A DNA stretch of 64,000 nucleotides, taken from NCBI GenBank assembly GCA_031267575.1, contig JAIRYN010000073.1:1-64000 (forward strand). The letters are read 5' to 3'. The position numbers and the translations under genes are program-made. The notes under the pieces are model-generated. The model searched no databases and had not been told where the DNA came from. It was given only the letters and a program-made list of their open reading frames with translations. Numbering within the stretch: the stretch's first letter is position 1; the number at the start of each line of letters is the position of its first letter. This document shows positions 38,386 to 46,863 of the stretch, one piece after another. The DNA is from Synergistaceae bacterium (GTDB lineage Bacteria; Synergistota; Synergistia; Synergistales; Aminobacteriaceae).

Positions 38386-39246
38386 TTACCCCACAGCTTT
38401 CCCCATCAGGCCATTGGGGCGCACGGCCAGAAAGACAATCAGCCCGGCGAAAATAATGAGGTAGGTCTCGCCTCCAGGGAAAAAATGGTAGCCGAGAGAT
38501 TCGATCATGCCCAGAGCCAGCCCTCCGGCTATCGCTCCCGAGACAACCCCCGCGCCGCCGATCATGACCATGATGAACGTTTTTATGGAAATCCAATTTC
38601 CGAGACCGGAATTGACTCCCGATATAGGCACAAGCATGGCCCCGGCGATTCCGGCCAGCATGGCGGCCAAGGCCCAGCCCAGGATTGCGTAGCGCTCAGT
38701 GTCCACACCCATAAGGCAGGCCGTCTCAGCGTCCTGCGCCATTGCACGGAGCGCCCGGCCCGGACGAGTGTAGCGCATAAATAAAATGAAAACAGCGATA
38801 AAAAGAAAAGAAAGCCCGATAACGAGCAGACGCCCCTTGGGGAGGAATACACCTTCTATCTGATAAACCCCGCTTATCACAGCAGGAACACCGCGGTGCT
38901 TTTCCCCGAAGAAAATCAGGACGAGGCTTTCGACCATCGTCGCCGTCCCAGCGGACAAAAGCATCGTGCTTTCGTCTCTCACACTGCGGCGCATGACGGG
39001 CCTGAAGAGAAGCGTCTGAAACAGGTATCCGATCAAAGCCAGTGTCAAAGCGGAAGCCACCAGAGCGACGGGAAAAGGCAGCTTCATCCTGCCGTATACA
39101 TAGTAAGTCACAAAACCACCCAACACATAAAGCTGCCCATGCGCGAAGTTGAGTACATTCATGAGAGAAAAGATCAACGTCAACCCCAAAGCGATAAGGG
39201 CATACTGCGCTCCCGTGTATAAGCCGTTGAAAAGAACCTGCCCCAC
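38386..39246 (-). CDS. livH: Liv-type ABC permease, LivH-like (second importer)
   Basis: 286-aa membrane subunit. LMNVLNFAHGQLYVLGGF is the LivH signature, with the C-terminal IFAGLIVFLAVRPNGLMGK end. It follows a hairpin after the binding-protein gene. Confidence 0.92.
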   Translation of the reverse strand: MGQVLFNGLYTGAQYALIALGLTLIFSLMNVLNFAHGQLYVLGGFVTYYVYGRMKLPFPVALVASALTLALIGYLFQTLLFRPVMRRSVRDESTMLLSAGTATMVESLVLIFFGEKHRGVPAVISGVYQIEGVFLPKGRLLVIGLSFLFIAVFILFMRYTRPGRALRAMAQDAETACLMGVDTERYAILGWALAAMLAGIAGAMLVPISGVNSGLGNWISIKTFIMVMIGGAGVVSGAIAGGLALGMIESLGYHFFPGGETYLIIFAGLIVFLAVRPNGLMGKAVG

Positions 39247-39304
39247 CTACTGCACCCCCTTTTGTCGCGCCTGTGAAACGCGCCTCCGCCGGTCAAAGCG
39301 GGCC

Positions 39305-39336
39305 GCCAGGGGGAATAAATCGTAAAAACCCCCGGC
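39305..39336 (-). other. Intercistronic hairpin between binding protein and livH
   Basis: GCCAGGGGG/CCCCCGGC stem with one mismatch, placed as in the other two importers of this window. Confidence 0.5.
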
Positions 39337-39354
39337 GACAAATCGGCCGTTTTT

Positions 39355-40551
39355 CTATTCCGCGCTTCCTACGAATAGAGTCTTGAAATCGCCGTCCTCG
39401 TAGATATTCACGACCATCGGGACGGAAATCTGGCGCTTCTGCCCGAAATAAGGGACTCCGATGTAATTAAGGGGTCGCTCGTCTTTCAGGTAAGGGTTGG
39501 GCATGGAGAAAGTGTCCATCGCGGTCTTGAACTTCGCCACGTCGGTAATGGCCTCCGGGCCGGCCTGCTGCAGGGTGTTGAGGATTATTTCGAGGGCGTA
39601 GACCTTCGTTCCGGCCTCGTCGTTCCACTCTCCCGCCACTTTCTCGTAGCGCTTCATAAATTCTTCCATGTAAGCGCTACGTATGTCGGGAGTGCTCGCG
39701 CCTCCGACTGAGATGAAGCCGTTGGCCGCGTCTCCGGCGAGTTCTGATATGACTTTGGCGTCCTGCGCGTTTTCCGTGCTGATTATCCCTTCGAAGCCAA
39801 GTTCACGGGCCGCTTTGATCAAAAGCGGTGTGTCAGCCGGGGCTGGACCAGATAGAACCAGCAAACCCGGTTTTTTGGAAACGATGCCGGACATGACGGG
39901 AAAGAAGTCCGTCGTGCCAGGTTCGTAAGTATCCCTGTCGGAAAGAACCTCCAGACCAAGTTTCTTCGCGGCGTCAGCGCCTTCGTCTCTTTGGGTAAGG
40001 GATTCGGAGTCGTTGCGCGCCACGAAGGCGATCGACTTGATTCCCTTGTTGTCAATCAGATATTTATAGATGACGGGGCCCGCCTGGTAGGATGCGATCA
40101 TGCCCAAAATGGAGTTCGACGCCGGAAGAGAGTAGAGTTCTTTTGGAAAAGCGTAAGGAATGCTTATAGCGCCGCCTTGCTCGATAACCGGAACGATGGC
40201 CAGAGCGGTCGGCGCGATATTGGGACCGATGATGTAATGAATTCCTTCCTCGTAAATCAGACGCTCCGCGCCGGAAACGGCGACCTTCGGGTCGTTGCGG
40301 TCGTCGATTGCCACGATTTGTATAGTGTACTTCTCTCCTCCGATCTCGAATCCGCCTTGCTCGTTGATCATTTCAGCGGAAGCCTCGACGCAATAGCGAT
40401 TGACCAATCCCCAAGAGGCCGCCGGTCCGCTCATGACGCCTAAGACGCCGATCTTGAGAATCTTCTCAGCCGCCATAGCCCCCATTACGCTGGAAAAAAC
40501 AAAGAACACAACGAAAGACAGCACCAAAAACTTTTTAAAACTACACTTCAT
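39355..40551 (-). CDS. ABC substrate-binding protein of the ureide-linked importer
   Basis: 398 aa. Signal peptide MKCSFKKFLVLSFVVFFVFSS to about AMAAE, then a LivJ/urea-binding-like fold (IGVLGVMSGPAASWGLVNRY, AIDDRNDPKVAVSGAERLI, GPNIAPTALAIVPV). First gene of the minus-strand operon that ends with the allantoinase-like and M20 genes, so a ureide or hydantoin ligand is inferred rather than a branched-chain amino acid. Confidence 0.88.
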   Translation of the reverse strand: MKCSFKKFLVLSFVVFFVFSSVMGAMAAEKILKIGVLGVMSGPAASWGLVNRYCVEASAEMINEQGGFEIGGEKYTIQIVAIDDRNDPKVAVSGAERLIYEEGIHYIIGPNIAPTALAIVPVIEQGGAISIPYAFPKELYSLPASNSILGMIASYQAGPVIYKYLIDNKGIKSIAFVARNDSESLTQRDEGADAAKKLGLEVLSDRDTYEPGTTDFFPVMSGIVSKKPGLLVLSGPAPADTPLLIKAARELGFEGIISTENAQDAKVISELAGDAANGFISVGGASTPDIRSAYMEEFMKRYEKVAGEWNDEAGTKVYALEIILNTLQQAGPEAITDVAKFKTAMDTFSMPNPYLKDERPLNYIGVPYFGQKRQISVPMVVNIYEDGDFKTLFVGSAE

Positions 40552-40665
40552 TTCTCGTGCACCTGGCCTTTCAAAATAGGTTCCGTATTTCAGTCCCCAA
40601 ATAATATCCCACCGCCGCGTTGCTTAAATTTATTTTTTGGTTCATTTCTTAATTTATTTCTTAAT

Positions 40666-42147
40666 TCAATTTCTTAATTCAAGTCTGCCGTGACCGAACA
40701 TCGGCATTTTTTCGGACTTCCCGCCATCGTCTCGAAAAACAAGTTCGCCGCGGACGAAGGTCATAACGGGCTGACCCTTCCCTTTCAATCCAGCAAAGGC
40801 CGAAATTTTGTTCAGATAAAACAAAGAATCGGGGGTAATTTCCCACTCGCGTTCAGGGTCGAGGACGACAATGTCCGCGTCGAAGCCAATTTCAATCGCT
40901 CCCTTGCGTCCGTAGAGCCCGAAAACGCGGGCCGGTTCCTCGGATAGACAGCGGGCGAGGAGTTCCGGGCTTAAGTGCCGCTTGTGGACAGCACTGTCGT
41001 AAAGAACCTGCATTGTCGTCTGAACGCCCGAAATGCCACCCCAGGGCGCGAACGCGCCTTCCTTTTCTTCTTTTTCTTTTTCCCAGGGCGCGCATTTTTC
41101 CCAGGACGCGCAGGGCGAGTGATCGGAGGCGACACACTGGAGGGTTCCGTCGGCGACGTAATCCCACAATCGCTCCATAGCGTCCCGCTCTCTCAGAGGA
41201 GGGGCGCATTTGAAAAACATTCCCTCGCGCCCGCACAGGAAATCGTCCTCCGAGAAGACGAGGTAGTGTGTGCAGGTCTCGGCCGAGAGGGGAAGGCCTT
41301 TCGCTCTCGCTTGGCGCACGCGTTCCGCCACCTCGGGGTGACTGATGTGGCAGATATGAGCCCTCGCGCCAGTTTCGCGAACCAGTTCGATCACGTTTTC
41401 CACGGCGATGATCTCCGCGGAGAGGGGGCGAGACCGGAGAAAATCAAGACGCCCCGCCCGCCCCTCTCTTTGCGCGCGCGCTTCTTCGTGTTTGACGATA
41501 GCGAAATCTTCCGCGTGGAAACCGACGAGAGCGCCAAGAGAGGCCGCTTTTCGCAACGTTTCCCTTATGGCCCCCATATCGAGAGAACGGTAATCACTCG
41601 ATACTGGGCCGATAAAAATCTTGAAAGCAACAACGCCGGCGTTGTGAAGTTCTTCCATTTTATCTTTATCTTTATCTTTATCTTTTTTATCTTTGTCTTT
41701 ATCTTTGTCTTTATCTTTATCTTTGTCTTTGTCCGGTTTGTCTTTATCCAGAACGTCATCGACGAGACCACCCCAAAAACCGTAGTTCACCAAAGCCTTC
41801 TCCCGGACGGCCGCGTGTTTGGCGTGAAAGAGCGGCACGCTCGTCAAGGCGGGGTCGTTTTGGAGCGGCATGTCGAGAACGGTCGTGACGCCTCCGGCCG
41901 CCGCCGCCAGAGTTCCGTGCTCGAAATCCTCGCGCCACAGATATCCCGGATCGTTAAAATGGACATGAACATCAATGGCTCCAGGAAAAACGAGTTTACC
42001 GGAGATATTTTCCGTCTGACGCGCTTCCCATACAATATCCCTTTGGGTTATCGCGGAGATTTTTCCCCCTTCCGTGTAGACATTTCCCTCAAAAAGCCCC
42101 TCAGACGTGACGATAGTTCCGTTTCTTAAAAGCAAATCAAAAATCAT
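40666..42147 (-). CDS. Second allantoinase-like cyclic amidohydrolase with Lys-Asp repeat insert
   Basis: 493 aa. Metal motif D59-H61-H63 (GAIDVHVHFNDPG), AAAAGGVTTVLDMPL, K176 in AFKIF, HICHIS and ASDHSPC. It is a paralogue of the 34453 gene. Residues ~133-163, between GGLVDDVL and MEELHNAG, are almost pure Lys-Asp, coded by a hexanucleotide repeat; the paralogue has only two residues here. Allantoin, hydantoin or dihydropyrimidine substrates are possible. It has its own leader and is separated from the importer operon by 115 bases. Confidence 0.85.
   Translation of the reverse strand: MIFDLLLRNGTIVTSEGLFEGNVYTEGGKISAITQRDIVWEARQTENISGKLVFPGAIDVHVHFNDPGYLWREDFEHGTLAAAAGGVTTVLDMPLQNDPALTSVPLFHAKHAAVREKALVNYGFWGGLVDDVLDKDKPDKDKDKDKDKDKDKDKKDKDKDKDKMEELHNAGVVAFKIFIGPVSSDYRSLDMGAIRETLRKAASLGALVGFHAEDFAIVKHEEARAQREGRAGRLDFLRSRPLSAEIIAVENVIELVRETGARAHICHISHPEVAERVRQARAKGLPLSAETCTHYLVFSEDDFLCGREGMFFKCAPPLRERDAMERLWDYVADGTLQCVASDHSPCASWEKCAPWEKEKEEKEGAFAPWGGISGVQTTMQVLYDSAVHKRHLSPELLARCLSEEPARVFGLYGRKGAIEIGFDADIVVLDPEREWEITPDSLFYLNKISAFAGLKGKGQPVMTFVRGELVFRDDGGKSEKMPMFGHGRLELRN
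41660..41735 (-). repeat. In-frame hexanucleotide repeat (Lys-Asp)n inside the amidohydrolase gene
   Basis: About twelve copies of CTTTAT/CTTTGT on the plus strand (AAAGAT/AAAGAC in coding sense), with one TTT insertion (KK). Changes by six bases keep the frame. Confidence 0.92.
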
Positions 42148-42385
42148 TTGCTACCTCCCGGCGTTAGAGTACAGGAAGAAAGTTTGTGAGAAAACCCAAT
42201 AAAATTGTAAGAAAAAGCATCAGAAAAAATCCTAAAGAAAAATCAAACTTCTTGCAACTTCTTGCAAAACTGAACCTAAGCTCTTTAATAATTCAGTATA
42301 GTATACCTTAAATAGGAATCATTATAAAAAATATCCAAAACACAAGTTACCTATTTGTATATATTGCACAAGGCTCAAAAAATCA

Positions 42386-42414
42386 AATTCCCCCGTTTTG
42401 TGATGGGGGGAATC
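42386..42414 (-). terminator. Terminator of the DAACS symporter gene
   Basis: Stem ATTCCCCC/GGGGGAAT, followed on the minus strand by TTGATTTTTTG. The rest of 42148-42469 is AT-rich and has no gene. Confidence 0.75.
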
Positions 42415-42469
42415 TGAACGGCTTATTCGCGTCGCCGGAAGCGAAATACCCTTGTTGCACTTTCGCCTG

Positions 42470-43741
42470 TCAGGCTTTTTTGTAGGACAACACGTTCGGG
42501 TCGAATGCTTTTTTCCCGTTGTAAATGTCTCGGTCAAATTCCCCTTCCGATTGCGCGACGATCATCGCGACCATGACGTCGTCAATGGAATTTCCAATGG
42601 TGCGAATGGGGGCCAAGAAGAAGTCGGCGGCCGAGATGATGACCATCCCTTCTACCGGCAGCCCAACCGCGGCCAACACTACAGCCAGCATGACCAAACC
42701 GCCTCCGGGAACCGATACTGCAGCGAAACTGAACGCCGTGGAGAACACGATCAACGTCACAAGCTGAGATCCCGTCATGCTCAAACCAAACACTTGAGCG
42801 ATGGTGACACACGACAGACAGAAAAAGCACACAGCTCCGTCGCTGTTCATGGACATTCCCATCGGCGCGACCAAGCGGTTGACTCTCGGACTAATACCAA
42901 TCAACTTCTCGCCATCTTCCATTTTAGTCGGTAAGGTGACGGCGGAAGACGTTGACACGAAAGCGATCAGTGTCATACGAGCAATTTTGGGAAAAAACTT
43001 GAAGGGATTGACCTTGCAATAGCTACACGCGAAGACGATAAAGAACAGCATCACGGCACACATGGCGATGTAATTGGCGATGATCAGTTTCGCTAGCGTC
43101 AACAATACCTGGGTTCCGATAACGCCCACCGCGTAGCTGATGAAGGAAAAAATAGCGAGGGGTAATCCCTGAATGATGATGAAAATGAACTGCATGACGA
43201 CTTTGTTGACGTGTTTGATGCCGTTCAAAACCGGGTTGCTTTCGTTCTTCGAGCCATAAATGCTCAACGTAATGCCAAAGAGAATCGCGATGATGACGCA
43301 CTGCAGATTATTGCCGCCCGCCATTGAGGCAAAAATGTTGCTGGAAACGTAACCCAGCAATTGTTGGGAAAAATTGGCGGGCGTCGGCACAGTTATCGTT
43401 TGCAAGTCAAATACTCCCTCGATCTGCAATCCTACACCAGGCTGCATGACAAACCCCGCAGCCAGCCCAGCCAGCCCGGCCATCGCCGTCGTAAGGGCGA
43501 ACAACACGATCGTCTTCAATCCCAGTCTGCCCAATTCCTTGGGGTTGAGAGTTCCAACCGCCTCGATGACGGCGGTCATGATCAACAGAATGATCGGCAT
43601 CTGCATTAACTGAAGGAATAGATCCCCGACCACCTTGAAGTTCGCCATCTTTTCGCCGAAAACAATTCCGCAGACCAATCCCGCGACAGCAGCTATACAA
43701 ATCCCCAACATCAAGCTGTACCTGAACTTTCCCTTACCCAA
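42470..43741 (-). CDS. Dicarboxylate/amino-acid:cation symporter (DAACS family)
   Basis: 423 aa, GltP/DctA-like. Hallmarks: the serine-rich hairpin (AFVSTSSAVTLPTKM) and PMGMSMNSDGAVCFF, the equivalent of the family's NMDGT ligand-binding motif, but with NSDG. Imports C4-dicarboxylates or acidic amino acids with Na+ or H+. The altered binding motif leaves the substrate open. It sits divergent to the allE operon. Confidence 0.88.
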   Translation of the reverse strand: MGKGKFRYSLMLGICIAAVAGLVCGIVFGEKMANFKVVGDLFLQLMQMPIILLIMTAVIEAVGTLNPKELGRLGLKTIVLFALTTAMAGLAGLAAGFVMQPGVGLQIEGVFDLQTITVPTPANFSQQLLGYVSSNIFASMAGGNNLQCVIIAILFGITLSIYGSKNESNPVLNGIKHVNKVVMQFIFIIIQGLPLAIFSFISYAVGVIGTQVLLTLAKLIIANYIAMCAVMLFFIVFACSYCKVNPFKFFPKIARMTLIAFVSTSSAVTLPTKMEDGEKLIGISPRVNRLVAPMGMSMNSDGAVCFFCLSCVTIAQVFGLSMTGSQLVTLIVFSTAFSFAAVSVPGGGLVMLAVVLAAVGLPVEGMVIISAADFFLAPIRTIGNSIDDVMVAMIVAQSEGEFDRDIYNGKKAFDPNVLSYKKA

Positions 43742-44095
43742 AATAAACCCTCCTTAATTTAAAAAATGTCTCCGCGCGTGAAATAACGCATGAGCCGAAA
43801 CGCAACACTTTAGTTTCTACGCGAAAGTTCAAGTAAGTTAAAAAAGGATTCATCTAAAAACGACGTGGCCGAGTTCTCTCAGCGATTTCTAATTCATCTT
43901 CATCTTCTTCATCTATTTCTAATTTATCAGTATAATGCGCCTCAAAAAAATAATCATTGTGATAAGTAAACAAATAAAAATTTTTTTATAGTAAAGTATT
44001 CCTAATGCTTTCAATCGCACTTCTTTTTATACTCCATAAAGTCCCAAAAGTATAGTTGCCCATAGCGGCAATATTTTTCACAGGAGGCGATTTTT
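43742..44095. other. Divergent intergenic region between DAACS and allE
   Basis: 354 bases, AT-rich, with no gene. It must carry the promoters of both divergent units. No operator could be assigned with confidence; a short CATCTTCTTCATCTATTTC duplication lies near 43890. Confidence 0.5.
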
Positions 44096-44878
44096 GTGGG
44101 GTATCCCAAGGGAAATCTGGTTAGTCGCGCTATCGTGAAGCCGGGTATTTACACTGTCATTCCACCAGAAGGAAGGGTCTTCAACGTTATTCCCAACTTC
44201 GAGGGATTTTCAACGACCATCCTCGCATCCCCGAAATACGGCGCCAGCTTTGTGTTCTACGTCTCCAGCCTGGCGCCGGGAGCTAAAACCAACAAAACCT
44301 GGTGCAAAGAAGAGGGAATCGAGAGCTTCGTCTACTTTATGGACGAGGAAAAACCCGGTGACGGAAAACTTACTGTTCGCATCGGCGACGAGGAAAAAAC
44401 GCTTTCTCAGGGTGGCTACGCCTATGCCCCGGCGGGGGTCGGCATGGATCTTTCCAGCACGTCTTCCGGCAAGATACGGATTCTGTTTTACAAACAGCGT
44501 TATCTTCCTCTTGCCGGACACGAGGCGCGTACTGTGTGGGGCAACGTCAACGAGATACAGGAAAGAATTTACGACGATATGGCGAACGTTTTCATCCAGG
44601 ACTTGCTACCTATGGACCTGGGCTTCGACATGAACTTCCACATTTTGAGCTTTGAGCCGGCGGGGTGTCACCCCTTTATCGAGACTCACGTCCAGGAGCA
44701 CGGGGCATACATCCTTTCCGGGCAGGGCGTCTACATGCTGGAAGAAGATTACGTTCAAGTGCAGAAGGAAGATTTCATATGGTTCGGACCCTTTGCCAAA
44801 CAAGCCGTCTACGCGACGGGGCGTGAGCGTTTGAGCTACATCTACTCCAAGGATTTCAACAGAGACGTAGAGCTTTAG
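44096..44878 (+). CDS. allE: (S)-ureidoglycine aminohydrolase
   Basis: 260-aa bicupin converting (S)-ureidoglycine to (S)-ureidoglycolate and ammonia, the third step of allantoin use. The C-terminal cupin holds the Mn site: E196, H198, H202 in ETHVQEHG and Q236 in AKQAVYA, matching the plant and E. coli enzymes' E-x-H-x3-H...Q pattern. The ending YSKDFNRDVEL is also typical. The GTG start has AGGAGG nine bases upstream. First gene of an operon with the FAD oxidoreductase and ETF genes. Confidence 0.93.
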   Translation: MGYPKGNLVSRAIVKPGIYTVIPPEGRVFNVIPNFEGFSTTILASPKYGASFVFYVSSLAPGAKTNKTWCKEEGIESFVYFMDEEKPGDGKLTVRIGDEEKTLSQGGYAYAPAGVGMDLSSTSSGKIRILFYKQRYLPLAGHEARTVWGNVNEIQERIYDDMANVFIQDLLPMDLGFDMNFHILSFEPAGCHPFIETHVQEHGAYILSGQGVYMLEEDYVQVQKEDFIWFGPFAKQAVYATGRERLSYIYSKDFNRDVEL

Positions 44879-44898
44879 AGAACCGGAGGATGGGGATT

Positions 44899-46068
44899 AT
44901 GAAAAAACTTCGCGTGGGCATTATCGGCGGAGGAATATCGGGAACGGCCCTTGGGTACCACTTGAGCCTCTATGGAGCCGCAGAGGTCGTTCTGTTTGAG
45001 AAAAACGCCATTGGTTGCGGAACAACGTCCAAGTCGGCTGGCACGGTTTGTCTTTTCGACGACTCGCTGCGCAACCGCTATTGGGATGTGCGTCTTTACG
45101 GGTTCGAGAGCTATCTAAAAATGGAGCGTGAGGAAAAGGGTTCCAGCGGGTTCGATAAGACGGGGACCTTAGTAGTCGCCACCTCCGAAGAGGTCGAGGC
45201 CACTATTCAGACGGGCATCGCCCTGACGAAGGCAGCGGGCTACGAAGGCGAGTATATCACGGACAAAGCTCGTATCAAAGAAATACTGCCTCTCATTGAC
45301 GTCGAAAACATTTTGGGCGCTGGGTACACGCGGGACGACGGTTATTTTGACGGCACCATGATCTCCAATACCTACGCCAAAAAAATGCAGAAAAACGGCG
45401 GAGTCATCCACACCATGACGCCGGTCGTGGAGATCGTCGTGTCCGGCGATAAGGCGACGGGCGTGAAAACCGCCGACGGAACGACGCATTCGTTCGACTG
45501 CATTGTGGACTGCACCGGGCCTTGGAGCCGATTCACCGGGAAAATGGCTGGGCTGGACGTTCCCATTTGGCACACCAAAGCGGAGGCCTTCTTTCTCAGC
45601 CCTCCAGGGAAAAAACTGGATTTCGTTTTCCCGGTTCTCAAATACCCCGCGTTTTACGCCCTTCGGGCCGGGGACAACGTGTTTATCTGCAAATCCCACC
45701 TGTCAATGGATCTGGATAACCCCATGCACGCGGGCCAGTGGGATCCCGACAAGCTGCCGGCCACGGGAGGCACGGACGATTACTTTATCGAATTCCTTTT
45801 TGAGCAGATGCAAGTATGCGTGCCCGGCCTCGTGCAAAGCGGGCTCGTTTCCTCTTGGTTGTCCTATAGGGCCGAACCGCGGGATTTTCTGCCGCTTCTG
45901 GGAGAAACACCGCTCAATGGGTACATTGTAGCCACGGGCTACGGTGGCAATGGCATTATCGAGGCTCCGGCGGCGAGCCGCGATTTGGCGAAATATATTA
46001 TGAGGGGAGAAAGCACGCCACTGCTGGAAGATTGGGCGTTCAAACGCCTTTGGGGCAAGGAAAGCTAA
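44899..46068 (+). CDS. FAD-dependent oxidoreductase (DAO/glycine-oxidase/DadA family)
   Basis: 389 aa. The N-terminal Rossmann motif GIIGGGISGTALG (residues 8-20), with E at the end of the second strand, and the C-terminal ATGYGGNGIIEAPAASRDLA FAD loop show a D-amino-acid-oxidase fold. Family members oxidise C-N or alpha-hydroxy/amino bonds. It sits between allE and etfBA, 20 bases after allE, so it may oxidise ureidoglycolate (or ureidoglycine) and hand electrons to ETF. That function is inferred from position. ATG 44899 was chosen because CGGAGG lies nine bases before it. Confidence 0.8.
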   Translation: MKKLRVGIIGGGISGTALGYHLSLYGAAEVVLFEKNAIGCGTTSKSAGTVCLFDDSLRNRYWDVRLYGFESYLKMEREEKGSSGFDKTGTLVVATSEEVEATIQTGIALTKAAGYEGEYITDKARIKEILPLIDVENILGAGYTRDDGYFDGTMISNTYAKKMQKNGGVIHTMTPVVEIVVSGDKATGVKTADGTTHSFDCIVDCTGPWSRFTGKMAGLDVPIWHTKAEAFFLSPPGKKLDFVFPVLKYPAFYALRAGDNVFICKSHLSMDLDNPMHAGQWDPDKLPATGGTDDYFIEFLFEQMQVCVPGLVQSGLVSSWLSYRAEPRDFLPLLGETPLNGYIVATGYGGNGIIEAPAASRDLAKYIMRGESTPLLEDWAFKRLWGKES

Positions 46069-46863
46069 ATGAACATTGCCGTCTGCGTGAAACAGGTTCC
46101 GGTTTCCAACAACGTTTCCGTTGATCCCGTCACTCACTCCCTGGTGCGAGAGAGCGCGGAAAGTATGCTCAACCCGGCGGACGCGAACGCTCTAGAGGAG
46201 GCCATCGCGCTGAAAGAACGGCACTGCGGAAAGGTGGTCGCGTTCACGATGGGGCCCCCCTCCGCGGAGAAGGTTTTGCGGACGGCCCTGGCGATGGGGG
46301 CGGATGATACCGTTTTGATCACGGATCGGGCTTTTGCGGGCGCGGATACTGTGGCGACCGCGAGGGTTCTCGCGGAGAGCTTACGGCGCTATGGCGCGTT
46401 CGATCTGATTATGACCGGATCGGAGTCCTCCGACGGCGCGACGGGGCAGATTGGGCCGATGCTTGCGGAGTATCTGGCGTTGCCACACCTCACGGAGGTA
46501 CGGAAGATCGAAGCCGTAGAAGATGGGCGCCTGCGGAGCCTGAAAAGGTTCAAAAACGGTCTCCTGCGCGCCGCTGTGACGCTACCTGCTGTATTGACAG
46601 TTTCCTTCGGCTGCAACGAACCGAGACTACCTACGTTTATGTCGCAGATAAGCGCGAACAAAAAAAGCGTTCCTACGTGCACGAACAAGGAGTTAGGCCT
46701 GTCGTCAGGCGATGTGGGGCTAGCGGGGTCACCCACGGAGGTCATTGATACCTTCGAGGCGGAGAAGAAAAAGAACGCGGAGTTTCTTTCGGGAACCGCA
46801 AAAGAGATCGCGGAAAAGATATTGGCGCTGATTGAAAAGAAGAGAGGAACAGATAATGGCTGA
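46069..46863 (+). CDS. etfB: Electron-transfer flavoprotein beta subunit
   Basis: 264 aa. MNIAVCVKQVPVSN and NPADANALEEAIALKER are the EtfB/FixA start, and MTGSESSDGATGQIGPMLAE is the family AMP/FAD-loop signature. It starts directly at the stop of the FAD oxidoreductase gene, so the three proteins are likely made together. Length is normal for the family. Its physiological electron donor is expected to be the adjacent flavoprotein. Confidence 0.92.
   Translation: MNIAVCVKQVPVSNNVSVDPVTHSLVRESAESMLNPADANALEEAIALKERHCGKVVAFTMGPPSAEKVLRTALAMGADDTVLITDRAFAGADTVATARVLAESLRRYGAFDLIMTGSESSDGATGQIGPMLAEYLALPHLTEVRKIEAVEDGRLRSLKRFKNGLLRAAVTLPAVLTVSFGCNEPRLPTFMSQISANKKSVPTCTNKELGLSSGDVGLAGSPTEVIDTFEAEKKKNAEFLSGTAKEIAEKILALIEKKRGTDNG

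Noticed and set aside
40975-42129. 384-codon plus-strand ORF opposite the second amidohydrolase
   Set aside because: Its Phe/Ile-rich run is the antisense of the Lys-Asp repeat; the minus-strand enzyme has all catalytic motifs.
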